From Yarrowia lipolytica (Eukaryota; Ascomycota; Dipodascomycetes; Dipodascales), in NCBI RefSeq assembly GCF_001761485.1, contig NC_090775.1, positions 3,169,001-3,233,000 of the forward strand: a stretch of DNA of 64,000 nucleotides, read 5' to 3'. Under the pieces are notes generated by a model, which was not told the origin of the DNA, did not search any database, and was given only the letters and a program-made list of their open reading frames with translations. This document shows positions 19,519-29,655 of the stretch, piece after piece; within the stretch, counting starts at the first letter, position 1, and every line of letters begins with the position of its first letter. The position numbers and the translations under genes were made by a program.

Positions 19519-21339
19519 TTAAATTCGATCATCCAACAGCCCCTCCTCGAGAGCCTGGGTCTCCTGGGTCCACTGACCACTGTTCCATCGTTCGGAGAAG
19601 TTGCCAAAGAAACCCTTTATGTTATTGGACATTTTTGTGATCTGGGTATCGGGGGACGCGGGAGGCACCTCGAATCGAGGGTTGGGCACTCGCACGCCCC
19701 CAGAGCTTCGTCCATTCATTTCAATCTCTCGGAAAATGAGATCTCGGCCTTCAATGTAGAGAGAGGCGTCGTCAGAGTCCTCCTCCTCATCGGTGAAGTC
19801 CAAACCGAAGCCGAACCAGCCCTTGATCTTGTCGTAGACGTTGAACAAAGTCAGGCCAATAGGCACGAGGATGAATCGGGGGATTCCGTCGGAAAAGAAG
19901 GTGCCAAGAGGAGTCAGGTTAATGTACTTGCCCAGGAACGCTTGGAAAACGGACTCTCGAGAGGGAATCAACATGAGGTAGTTGTAAGCGATGGGGACGG
20001 TCAAACGACAGGCGTACATGGCGTAGAAGAGCATGGACGACGCGTCAGAGTGCTGTCGAACCAAACCGTAGACGTTGAAGACACGCACTCGGAAGAGGGA
20101 CGACACTGCAGTGTAGCACATGTATCCGAGAATAAAAGAAGACACGACCTGCTGACCAAAGCCCTGCGTGGACGAAATGATAATGTTGACAAGCGAGTAC
20201 TTGGTTCCGTACAGCAATTCACTCCACACCAGAGTCAGAGATAACAGACCCCAAAAAACAGCTCCAAGACGCATTACCCAGGGCTCAACCAGAGAGTAGT
20301 AAATGTGAGCGACATTTGGCGGCAGTCGAGTAGACGATCTTCGGAACTTGAGGTCTCCGTGCGAGTTGACAATGTCTTCATCTCGCGCAGCTTCGTCCAC
20401 CAAGTTCTTCCAGTCCATGGTATATCGAATAAGTCGGAATTCAGCCTTCTGTAACGATCTCTGGAGGTTTGACAGATACTCTTCGGAGATCCGGGATCGC
20501 TCCACGGTGGCGGGACGTCCTCTGGGAGGCAGCTGGACCACATTGGAGGTGTCTTCGATGGAGTCACACAGCTCGTCGACCCAGTTAGTGTACTGGGTGT
20601 GTTCTCGGTGGACTCTGAGTGCAAGCACCTCGTTGGACACCTCAATGTACTTTTGCTGGGCCTCGGCGTATCTGTCGTGTACCGAGACGGCCTTTCTGTA
20701 GTGCTGTCTGACACGTTCAGTGGGGGCCGCCAGGATCCAGAGTCGTCGGGGCACATTGACAAGGCCGTGACCCATGAACCAGATGGCGAAAATCAGCGTG
20801 TAGGAGTATGACAGGGCAATTGCCACCTGCTTGATACTGGTGATTGACAGGCCGGTGGAGATGATGGTGTAGATGAGTCCAATGAGACCCACGCCCAGCA
20901 AAATGCCCTGGTACTTGAGGTTGTACATGATTGCTTCCCGGGCCTTCTTTCTGGGGTCGTGGTGGCCACTTTCGACGTAGCTCTGCAGCAGGGGCAAAAC
21001 TGCCCATGTCAGCACAAATGCCAACCAGTAGGAGACTCGCCAGAGAATGAGACGCACGTTTTCATTGAGATAGAAGAGCGGGTGGCCCTCGCCATTGGAG
21101 CTGGCCGATAGAAGGTCAATGGGGACCAGAACGACAATGGAGAAGGGAATGTAGACTGCCAGCACCAAAGGCAGGAGAATGAACAGCGGAGTGCTCTTGA
21201 TGGAGGAGTACTGTGAGATCCACAGAACGGAACACACGGCGGTGGCGCAGAAGGCCAGAATTGGAAATAGCTGTGTTAGCATTGGGAAAAAAGAAGCGGC
21301 CGCTTCATTTGCGTCTCTCTCAGTTCAACTCACAATCAT
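19519..21339 (-). CDS. LMBR1-domain multi-span membrane protein (first coding exon of 6 nt)
   Basis: A 585-aa polytopic protein of the LMBR1 family, resembling LMBR1 domain-containing protein 2. Helices cluster near the N-terminus (FILLPLVLAVYIPFSIVVLV; WLAFVLTWAVLPLLQSYVESG with the family GHHDPRKKAREA-like loop), a central coiled-coil region of about 130 residues follows (HDRYAEAQQKYIEVSNEVLAL), and then a second helix block. The biochemical role is not settled for fungi. The apparent ATG at 21280-21282 lies inside a splice acceptor (GCTAACACAG). Exon 1 is ATG ATT at 21334-21339, joined over a 63-nt intron to exon 2 (19519-21270), giving MILFPILAFCATAV. It diverges from the LAMTOR5-like gene. 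Confidence 0.85.
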
Positions 21340-21632
21340 CGCGTGGTGAGAGTTTGGTCGTGTTCACTGGCGTTATGCAGTTAGTTCGTGGTCCGTCACG
21401 TGATGCCTCTGGGACATTGCGATATTAAGTCGCCGGCGAGCAAATGGAATGTGGTTAGCTAGGTAATATTTTGGTTCTGACGGTAAATACTCCGTTACGT
21501 GCTTCCTTTTCATTTCCCTCTCTACAGACACATTGTTGCAACATCCCTCTCCAATTCATGTCCGTGATAGTGTATGACCATGCATGCATATTATGAATCG
21601 CAGCATACACAATTAGTTCCCCAGAACACAAC

Positions 21633-21973
21633 ATGTCTGAGATTGCTAAAGCATTGGATGCTATGTGAGTACGACGAGACAAACCACCAAATCACACTAA
21701 CACAGGCTGCAAGACTCGGGAGAGCTCTCCGGAGCTATTGCCATGAGACCCGATTATTTGTGCATCGGAGGTGAGTATGAGTGGTGGATGGAGTCTCGTT
21801 TGGACGTATCTAACACAGCTCGAGGAGTCGCTGTGCCCAAGGACGCTAGCCACTTTGCTGAGGCAGAGAAGTTGTTTGATTCTGACGGCTGTGTGTCTAT
21901 TGAATTCAAGGATTATCTGGTGACTCTTCAGAAGGGTCATGGAGTGATTATTGGAGTGTACCGACCTAAATAA
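21633..21973 (+). CDS. LAMTOR5 (HBXIP)-like Ragulator-type subunit, three exons
   Basis: A small gene found by splicing three exons: 21633-21664, 21706-21770 and 21819-21973. Both introns are short (41 and 48 nt), start GTGAGT and end CTAACACAG. The 83-aa product begins MSEIAKALDAMLQDSGELSG, continues with a GARGVAVPKDASHFAEAEKLF segment and ends in IEFKDYLVTLQKGHGVIIGV. The order (short helix, strand pair, GxRG turn, helix, then IxxxDYxVTLQKxxGVxIGV strands) matches the roadblock/LC7 fold of LAMTOR5, a scaffold for Rag GTPases and TORC1 on the vacuole/lysosome. Splice signals and the preserved frame are directly visible; the family assignment is inference. Confidence 0.68.
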
Positions 21974-22315
21974 GGGTCCAATATCGATACGCAGCGAGCC
22001 CCGGATGAGCATGTGAGGCGAAAAGGACCTGTTAATTTGAGAGATCTCACCACATGATCTTGAGGGTACATAGCGAGCAGGTGTAAAATAAGTATATATG
22101 ATGATGTATAGCGCCATTATGAGAAAAGGCCAGCCTAATCAATGCAGCGATCTTAATAGTTTTGTGTTACTGGTCTTCTTCATGTGCACCGGCTCTGTCA
22201 GTTGTATACTACAATGTATTGGCTATCTATGACGATGTACAAGATTAATTTAACTGTTTGTGGAGGCTGTATTCGGAGATGCGGACTGAGTGCCTACGTC
22301 TTCTTGCACACCCCT
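21974..22315. other. Convergent intergenic region, LAMTOR5-like gene and NUP85
   Basis: 342 bp between two facing gene ends. Nothing distinct is seen. Confidence 0.5.
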
Positions 22316-24442
22316 CTATCTTCCTCCCAGTCCCTTAAGGGAGGACATGGTAGCGACACTGGTTCGAGCAAGGCGCAGCTCGGACATCACCAATTCATGG
22401 ATCTTGAATGTCTTGCGCCAGTCATTCTGATCGGAGGAGTGGTCAACCATATCCTTGATCAGCTCCTCGCCTTGCTCGAATGCAGGAGTGCCCTGGGACT
22501 TGTCCCACTTGTCGAATGCCGACAGCAGAGTCATGAACTGTGACGTGGAGAAGTTGAACTGCTGACTGATGGGCGACACGTAGTTGATGAGCTGGTGGAT
22601 CAGCAGACCCAGGTACTCGGTGGGCAGGAGTGGGAACTCAAACAGAGCCAGCAGATACTCAGACGACTTGACCAGCTGGCCAGAGCGTCTCAGGTTGAAG
22701 TACTCTGTCAGAACAGCGTAAGGAGCAATGCATTCGGCCACCTCTGCAGGCACGTCAGAGACAGAGGCAGGATCCTTAACGTAGTCTGCCAGGCTCTTAT
22801 CTCCTTCCACGGGAGACTCGGCCACAAGAGCATTTTTAAACAGCTTCCAGCAGTGGTATCGGAGAGCTGCAATGTTGCCGTTCTTGGCAAACATGCAGAG
22901 ACCCATGAGATTGTTGTTGTTGTGGATGGCCTTTTGTGCGAGCGTCTGAAGAATCTCGGCCTCGACTTCCACTAGTCCGTTCTGCTTACATTTCTTGATG
23001 GCCCAGTCGATTTCACGGGCAGAATCGTAGGGTAGGCGAGGCAGCAGCAGACTGAGAATCTGACGGGCAGGGGCAACGTCTCGCAGCTTCTGCAGAACCT
23101 CGATTCCGACGTTGATGAGATTGTCGTAGCCAATACACTGCAAAGCGAGGTTAGTGAGATGGTAATCGGGCAGAGCCGCAGGGTTCGCAGCCCCATATCC
23201 ATTGAGAAGACCGGCATCGTAGCACATGTTAGACACAAGAGCAGCAATGACTGAATCGCAGTTCTCCAGGGTTTCAATAGCCAGCAGCAATGAACCCTTG
23301 ATGGCGTGGCTGGCCCCTGCTTCCCAGACGGTAAAAGTGTCCACCGGATAATTGGCAACAGCGGCATCATAGTAGCCCTTCATTCGAGAATCACAGGGAT
23401 CCACGTACTGCTGCTGGGTTACCAGAGCATCGTACCAGGTGTGATTCGTGCCCATGATGGCGTCTTCGTCTCCGGCAAGCACCTGAAGCAGAGTAGTGAG
23501 TCCCTTCTGGATCTTTGCGTCGTTGATCTTCAGCAGCTTACTCTGAACGGTACTAATGGAGTTGTGCCATTGTCGGAAGTAAAAGGATACGTTTCCGGGT
23601 CCCTGGGGGTATCTGCTGAGAATGTCGATAGTCTGTTCGAGTGTTTCCTGACAGGAAGGATCGACTTCCCCTGCTCCACTGTTATGCAAGCAATGAGAGG
23701 CTTGTTTGAGCATACCTCGACAGACCAGTTGGTAAATGTACTTCCAAAAGTCCTTATGTTGGACCGGCGGGGTCTGTGACATGACTTCCTTGCCCAGCTC
23801 GACACTGGGCTGCTGTTCTGAGACGTTGACCCATTCCACCAGAGGCTGTCTAACCTCGTATGTGGACTGGGAACCAAAGAAACCTGACTGCCCAGCGGCT
23901 CCATTGTGAAAGTACACGGCGTAAATGCACAGAGCAATACTGTACGCGTCATCCAGAGGCTCGGCTTCGACAATATCGACATCCTTCCGGATCTCCTCTC
24001 GATAATGCTTGATGCTCTCTATGAAGTCTGCGAATCGTTGCGTCAGATCTTCAGCGGCCTGGGGACCAAGTGTCGTTGCGAATGCCTCGGCCACGAAGCC
24101 CTTGTAGTTGTCGCTCCACTCGTCTCCGACGCGTGTGGTTGTTGGATACAGAGTCCGATCCTCCTTTGTAGCGTGTCCGTCTTGCCCGGGCTTTGCATCG
24201 AACCAAGCAATTCCGCGAGCAATCACGGGATCCATGACAAAGCCCATGTTTCGGCTCTTCTGCCATTCCTCCACCTGCCCCTCGGGGATGGGTGCTCCTG
24301 GGAGAGTTATCTCAGGCAGTTCTGTGTCGTCGCCGTCGAGAATTGTTTCCATTTCGGCCTCACCAAATTCTCTGGCGGTCAGTGGGTCGGGAGATATGTA
24401 GTTGTCTGCGCCATTTATGGTGGCTGGCGGTGCGGAAAACAT
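22316..24442 (-). CDS. NUP85: Nucleoporin of the Y complex, Nup85 family
   Basis: A structural alpha-solenoid of the Nup84 (Y) complex in the nuclear pore coat. The product of 708 aa begins MFSAPPATINGADNY at ATG 24440-24442. It has a mixed N-terminal part that would form the beta insertion blade paired with Seh1, then helical repeats. The segment KDFWKYIYQLVCRGMLKQAS and the later LLPTEYLGLLIHQLINYVSP fit the family pattern. Codon use is moderate and no intron is needed. A GGTTAGGGC word lies about 90 bp upstream. The call is from pattern recognition; other ACE1-type nucleoporins are the main alternative. Confidence 0.78.
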   Translation of the reverse strand: MFSAPPATINGADNYISPDPLTAREFGEAEMETILDGDDTELPEITLPGAPIPEGQVEEWQKSRNMGFVMDPVIARGIAWFDAKPGQDGHATKEDRTLYPTTTRVGDEWSDNYKGFVAEAFATTLGPQAAEDLTQRFADFIESIKHYREEIRKDVDIVEAEPLDDAYSIALCIYAVYFHNGAAGQSGFFGSQSTYEVRQPLVEWVNVSEQQPSVELGKEVMSQTPPVQHKDFWKYIYQLVCRGMLKQASHCLHNSGAGEVDPSCQETLEQTIDILSRYPQGPGNVSFYFRQWHNSISTVQSKLLKINDAKIQKGLTTLLQVLAGDEDAIMGTNHTWYDALVTQQQYVDPCDSRMKGYYDAAVANYPVDTFTVWEAGASHAIKGSLLLAIETLENCDSVIAALVSNMCYDAGLLNGYGAANPAALPDYHLTNLALQCIGYDNLINVGIEVLQKLRDVAPARQILSLLLPRLPYDSAREIDWAIKKCKQNGLVEVEAEILQTLAQKAIHNNNNLMGLCMFAKNGNIAALRYHCWKLFKNALVAESPVEGDKSLADYVKDPASVSDVPAEVAECIAPYAVLTEYFNLRRSGQLVKSSEYLLALFEFPLLPTEYLGLLIHQLINYVSPISQQFNFSTSQFMTLLSAFDKWDKSQGTPAFEQGEELIKDMVDHSSDQNDWRKTFKIHELVMSELRLARTSVATMSSLKGLGGR

Positions 24443-25796
24443 GGTAGATGGCTGGAAAATCACCACTTTGCGATATACACAATCTTTTGGGAATTTTGTT
24501 GCACTGCGCCTAAACAGTATGTTTGCGGTTAGGGCTGGGTTGGTTGGGAGAGGCTAGTGTGGATTTTGGCTAAGTATTGGATAAGTAATGTTATTTTTCA
24601 AATAACAATTCCCCATTTAGATTGTAAATAACGGATAAATGGAAGGTTTGATTTTGTTAGAATTACTTGAAGAAAGTTAGATTGGCGGACACCGACATGT
24701 TAAATGACGTCAAGATATGCACCTGTGAAATATCACACATAAAGTCGATGCCACAGTAGCCCAGTAGATGTGTACTCGAACAATTGCAGATATGAGATGA
24801 GGGGAATATAGACCCGAATCCCATGTAACCACCGCGAAAACAATGTCCGCCTTTGTACAATCACTACGCGACACATCTGTCTCCAGGTGCTACCGTCGTA
24901 ACCTGTAAGCTACCGCATGCTCGAGTCACTGAGGATCTGCAGTGCCCTATTCATCAGGAGTGACGGCACGCCTGGTATACGCGTGTAGTATGACGTTCTT
25001 GCCGGGGAGCACGTACAGCAACGTGTTGGTGATGAATTTTGCTCATTCCAAAGCCCTCTACAAAGGGGTACCTGGTCCTTCACAGCCTCAATTTACAGTC
25101 TCTTTTATGCTCCGTGCCTATAGTGCGGTTAAGCTCGGACCATTTTGGAGCTGAACATCGTGCGTATGTCGTACAGTTAAAATGGAAGGTTGGTGGAAGG
25201 GAGGAAGCAATAACAGAAGGGCGTGAAACGAAGACAGATAATGATACTCGTACCCGTAGATGAGGTGAGGACAAAAAGCTACGACGTACAAAAAAAATGC
25301 CACAAATTGACACGTTGTTCCACATTGCAGTATAACCACCCCCACATTTGCTACACCCTATCGCACAGGGCATCACACGCTGCATCCGAGACAGTGGGGA
25401 GCGTAATACACCGCCGAGGCTTTTAGCACTTGAAGCTGCTCTCGACCAGTGGGTGCAGTGGTAGAGAATAAACACGCATCACGTGACCGGATATGCCTCT
25501 GAAATGTGCCTTGCAATTTGCGTGGACGGTGAAATTGCCACTGGAGATATTTATAGCGGGCAGAGTTATTTATAGATGTGGGGTCAGGTTGAGCAGTGCA
25601 ACTGAGCAGAGTGGTTTACGAGTAAGAGCGGTGGTCCATTCCGGGAGAGACCAAGTGAGGTTGCTCGCGATGGGGCTGAAGCCTCGCTCATCTTACGTGT
25701 ACCTCTCAAAGCCCATATGGCATCCTTCTACGGCGTCCTCTATTTTGCTTCGCCAGAGACAAGCCTTTTTGTTGCTGGTCCAACTGTAGCTACGTC
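24443..25796. promoter_or_regulatory. Divergent intergenic region of NUP85 and the phosphatase gene
   Basis: 1.35 kb between two outward-facing genes. Short open frames, including one at 25493-25789, lack codon bias and recognisable domains. No RNA gene is seen. Confidence 0.5.
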
Positions 25797-27860
25797 ATGC
25801 AAACAAAGTTAGGCTCAGACAATCGAAGACTTGAACTTGGGACACAGGAGCACTCAGGAAGGAGGAGAGTAGCAAGTACCGACAGCAGTACAAGAACAAG
25901 TAGCAGCACACCAAACAGCAGCAGCACTAGCGTTCTCGACCAGCAGCAGCATCAGCAGCTACAGCTACATCAGCGCCGTGCATCCCAGCATCAGCATCAG
26001 CATCCCTACGACTTCCCCACAACAGTAGGTACGTGTACCGACAGACTGACCGCCACTACCGAGCCCGGGCCCATGTCTGTATCGCCGTACTCTCCCTGCT
26101 CGCCGGAGGTGCGATTCCCCATCAAAGAGCAGCCGTCATATTTCGAAGCTCCCTCGGCCGTCACTTCAAATACACACACAATGAAGGCTCGCAGTCAATC
26201 GCCGACAACCGAGCAGATACCTCCACCAATAGCGCTGCCATCACTCCAGCTGCGTCGTCCCTCGCTACCCATCACTTCGCTGGCTCGAGAAACGCCGTCC
26301 CAGATCCGGGCGCTGACTCCAGACCAGCTGGTGGACTTGCTACAGCAAGCTCCAGGCGCCACTGTGGTCGACATCAGACCCTACTGCGACTACACACTGT
26401 CGCGGGTGAAAGGCGCCCTTCATTTCTGCATCCCGTCCACGTTCCTCAAACGGGCCTCCTACTCGTTCCGACGCACGGTCGACAACATGCTCCCCGAGCA
26501 GCGCCATGCCTTTGACAACCTGGCCGACCTGCCACCTCTGGTGATCTACGATCGCAGCAGCGAGCACTTACAGACTTCTCAGAGCAACCTGTACCATACG
26601 CTGATGAAGTTTGTGACTGCTGAGGGCTGGCCTGCAGACCAAACTGCCCACTACTTAGTCGGAGGCCTAGATGCCTGGAGCAGGAACGACAGAGTAGCAG
26701 CAAACGGGCTACTTGACTCGGAAATGTATAAATGCGAGGGCCGACCACCAGAGTTTGGAGCCATTGGATTCACTCGAGCCACAGCCAACCTCGCAGACGC
26801 AAACGCCATCCCCTTCCCGCTCGTCACGTCGGGTCTGAGACAAAACCCGCTTTTCAAGTCCGTGCGGGCAGCAATGGAGGTCCAGGACGATGAGTACATT
26901 GAAGTGCAACTGCCTGTGGACCTCGAGCCGTCAGACAACCACCCGGACTGGGTCAAGACGATTCTTAGTGACCCTCTGGAAGCCAGCAAAAAGATGGCTG
27001 CCGAGTTCCGGAGTCTGGAGCAGGCGGAAAAGAACCGGATGTTCGGCGCGCTGTCCATTAAGAGCGACTCGGAAAACTACTTTGATCGACGTTACTCCAT
27101 TTCAGGAATCGAACTGGGCGTCAAAAACAGATACGACAACATTTATCCTTATGAACACACCCGGGTCAAATTGGCTCGAAAAACCCAGGGATGTGATTAC
27201 ATTAATGCCTCGCACATTTCCTCAGCACACAGCAAGCGGGTGTATATCGCCACCCAAGCGCCTCTGCCTGAGACGTTTGCAGACTTCTTCCACATGATCT
27301 GGGAGGAAAAGGTGCCTGTCATTGTGCAACTGGCTCCCGAGTTTGAGGGAGCCATGCTCAAGTGCCATAACTACTGGGGCGAAGGAACGCATGGACCTTA
27401 CACGGTGCGCGTGATTGCCACCAGGAAGGAGGACGTGGACACCAAGGACAACATTGTGGCTACCATCCGGACATTTGAAGTGTCACGAGAGGGCGTGGTG
27501 CGGCATGTGACGCAGATCTTCTACGATGCTTGGCCCGATTTGGGCCGGCCTGCAAACCCCGCAGACCTCTTGAGGTTGATGGAGCTCAAGGACGGTATTT
27601 TGAAACATGCCAAGCTTCCCGTGGACGGTACCAAGGTGGTTGTACACTGCAGTGCCGGGTGTGGCCGGACAGGTACTTTCTGTGCCATTGACATTGTGTG
27701 CGACATTTTGCAACGCGGTGATCCTCAGTACCAGCATAAGGATGTGGTTGCCGAGGTAGTTGCCGAATTGCGAACCCAGCGAACCTCAATGGTCCAAAGT
27801 CTGCGGCAGTATGTCTTGTGCTACGACTCTGTTCTTGCCTGGTTGGCTAAGCGACAGTAG
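25797..27860 (+). CDS. Protein tyrosine phosphatase with N-terminal rhodanese-like domain (Ptp2/Ptp3/Pyp type)
   Basis: Likely a MAP kinase phosphatase acting on pathways such as Hog1. The N-terminus (about 170 residues) is Ser/Thr/Gln/His-rich with QQQHQQ and HQHQHP runs. A rhodanese/Cdc25-like domain follows (LVDLLQQAPGATVVDIRP, YTLSRVKGALHFCIPSTF, LPPLVIYDRSSEH); the catalytic cysteine position is not conserved, so it is probably a docking module. The catalytic domain starts near residue 410 and carries the WPD loop (AWPDLG), the P-loop HCSAGCGRTGTF near residue 614 and the late Q-loop RTSMVQSLRQYV. It is 687 aa. The domain order is that of Ptp2, Ptp3 and Pyp1/2; which orthologue cannot be told. 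Confidence 0.9.
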   Translation: MQTKLGSDNRRLELGTQEHSGRRRVASTDSSTRTSSSTPNSSSTSVLDQQQHQQLQLHQRRASQHQHQHPYDFPTTVGTCTDRLTATTEPGPMSVSPYSPCSPEVRFPIKEQPSYFEAPSAVTSNTHTMKARSQSPTTEQIPPPIALPSLQLRRPSLPITSLARETPSQIRALTPDQLVDLLQQAPGATVVDIRPYCDYTLSRVKGALHFCIPSTFLKRASYSFRRTVDNMLPEQRHAFDNLADLPPLVIYDRSSEHLQTSQSNLYHTLMKFVTAEGWPADQTAHYLVGGLDAWSRNDRVAANGLLDSEMYKCEGRPPEFGAIGFTRATANLADANAIPFPLVTSGLRQNPLFKSVRAAMEVQDDEYIEVQLPVDLEPSDNHPDWVKTILSDPLEASKKMAAEFRSLEQAEKNRMFGALSIKSDSENYFDRRYSISGIELGVKNRYDNIYPYEHTRVKLARKTQGCDYINASHISSAHSKRVYIATQAPLPETFADFFHMIWEEKVPVIVQLAPEFEGAMLKCHNYWGEGTHGPYTVRVIATRKEDVDTKDNIVATIRTFEVSREGVVRHVTQIFYDAWPDLGRPANPADLLRLMELKDGILKHAKLPVDGTKVVVHCSAGCGRTGTFCAIDIVCDILQRGDPQYQHKDVVAEVVAELRTQRTSMVQSLRQYVLCYDSVLAWLAKRQ

Positions 27861-28364
27861 TCGGAACGCGTAAGTACGCAAGTATATATTTATTCATTCA
27901 ATGCATCATTGTAGAGATTCAGTTGGTCGGTAAAAAAGTACCTACTGTATGTATAGGTACTCGTACGGGCGATACATACGATACTATACACAGTTTGTAG
28001 GAGTGTCGTACAATACTAGTATATAGATGCCATGTGTATATGCAGTATGCCCCGTATATGTCATTAGCATAAACTTTATTCTCGGGGATACGATATGATT
28101 TTCTGGGGTAAGAAATAGGTGGGATAAGAGACGAGCGGTGAATATGACAAGAAAAGACGGTTTATGGGGGGGGGGGTTGATTTGAGGCCGAACCAAGAAA
28201 CTGACCAAGGTACAAGATGATAAACACGACAGACACCCACCAGCTGGATAGACACATACATTAAGCATTGCTACCGACCAAATGCGATTCCAGAAGATTG
28301 GAGGTGCTAAACAGGGAAGCCCAGCAACTCGGGTAAAACGAAGCTAGACAAAAAAGAAATCAGA
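27861..28364. other. 3' region of the phosphatase gene
   Basis: About 500 bp without a gene. It contains GTAC-rich words and an 11-base G run at 28166-28176. Confidence 0.5.
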
Positions 28365-28456
28365 CGACCTCGGAGAGGGTCGAACTCTCGATCTTACGAT
28401 GGCGGCCATTCAGGTGACTAACAGTCGTACGCCTTAACCAACTTGGCCACGAAGTC
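28365..28456 (-). tRNA. tRNA-Asn(GTT) with an 18-nt intron
   Basis: Read on the minus strand the acceptor GACTTCG pairs with CGAGGTC (with a G-T pair), the D arm is GGCCAAGTTGGTTAAGGC and the T arm holds GAGAGTTCGACCCTCTC. The anticodon stem TACGA pairs with TCGTA and the loop is CTGTTAA, interrupted by an 18-nt insertion after position 37. Spliced length is 74 nt. The mature sequence is close to yeast tRNA-Asn(GUU). A run of six T follows nine bases downstream as a Pol III terminator. Confidence 0.95.
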
Positions 28457-29159
28457 TGATTCGTGATGCGGCATGTCAAAAATCTCTTTTATGAGGCCAA
28501 ATATGAAAGAAAACCGCGCGAATTTTGTCATTTTGAGGGAACAGCAACACTATAGCGCCGATTTGCTAGTGAAATATGAACTTCTGAATTCTCTAGGTCC
28601 AATTTTGAGGGTTTCGTGATCGGATTGGTTTTTCTTGACTGTAGATCCAGACCTCATATACAGTAGAAGGGATAGACCTAAAGAGGTGCTATATTTATGC
28701 TATTGACAAGAATTTAGCCATTTTTGAACTCCAGCAACGCTTAATATAGATACTTGAGTGGGAATTTGCTGATACAGTAGCTACAAGTATAGGTTAGTCA
28801 ATACAATATGCCGTCGTTTTCATATTTGTTGACAATTGAAGGCTAAAAGGAAGGTAAATGATGCCGGAAATCATGAAGAGATCTTAAATTGAAGTCAATA
28901 TTCAGCTTTGGATTAATTTTGTCCCTCTTAACTTGTGAAAAGATGTGGAAGCATCAGTTGCAGCAATCTGGAGAAGGTGGAACCTCTACTGCATTCCATA
29001 TGGACGGCTATGCTATGGCGATGTGACGAGCAAAGAATGAGAAAGGAATTGTGGAAGTAATAATGATTGAATATACAAAATGTGTGAATCCGTGCCTCGG
29101 TTATATAAACACCGTCGGTACTCCAAATTTCACAGTATCTCAGATTTCATATACCAACA
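28457..29159. other. Intergenic upstream of the small secreted protein gene
   Basis: About 700 bp between tRNA-Asn and the secreted protein gene. A TATATAA near 29100 is a plausible TATA box for the latter, 55-60 bp before its ATG. No other feature is seen. Confidence 0.5.
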
Positions 29160-29459
29160 ATGCTTCTCAAGAACATCGCCCTTATTTCTCTTGCTGCTCT
29201 CGTTGCCGCCAACGAGGCCGTCCCCGAGTCCGCTACCACCATGGTTGCTGTCCCTATCTCTTCCGAGGATCACTCCGAGAACCCTGAGGACATCAAGCAG
29301 TTCATGAAGAAGAAGTGCCCCGAGCAGAAGTGCCCCAAGCCCAAGCGAGTCACTCTCACCAAGAACATCACCAAGAAGGCCACCAAGACCGTCTACAAGA
29401 CCGTCGGCTCTTGCGAGACTCAGGCTCCTCAGAAGAAGTGCGGAGGCAAGAACTGCTAG
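29160..29459 (+). CDS. Small secreted cysteine-containing protein, unknown function
   Basis: A 99-aa protein with a clear signal peptide (MLLKNIALISLAALVAANEA, cleavage near residue 18-20). A short acidic stretch (SSEDHSENPEDI) is followed by a lysine-rich mature part with a KKCPEQKCPKPK motif, an NIT glycosylation site, a TKTVYKTV segment and a tail with three more cysteines. Cysteines are at CPEQKC, GSC, KKC and NC, five in all. Almost every codon is the preferred one, which suggests very high expression. A TATATAA lies 55-60 bp upstream. I do not recognise the family. It converges on COX15. Confidence 0.72.
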   Translation: MLLKNIALISLAALVAANEAVPESATTMVAVPISSEDHSENPEDIKQFMKKKCPEQKCPKPKRVTLTKNITKKATKTVYKTVGSCETQAPQKKCGGKNC

Positions 29460-29633
29460 AATTCGACTCTAGCAATCTTCAAAGCACCTACAAGTAGCAC
29501 AACTAATCTTTAGATTCTAATTGTACTGATAAATACGAGTCTGTAGACGTCCGAATAACTACCAATACCATCTCTACACACTACTGTACTGTGCACTCAT
29601 ACCATCATCAGAAATGCCAGTTGGCAGTTAGTC

Positions 29634-29649
29634 TATTTACATATGTACA
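29634..29649 (-). promoter_or_regulatory. Two adjacent UGUANAUA (Puf3-type) words after COX15
   Basis: On the minus strand TGTACATA (29642-29649) and TGTAAATA (29634-29641) lie side by side, starting seven bases after the COX15 stop. Both fit UGUANAUA. Confidence 0.5.
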
Positions 29650-29655
29650 GTTGGA

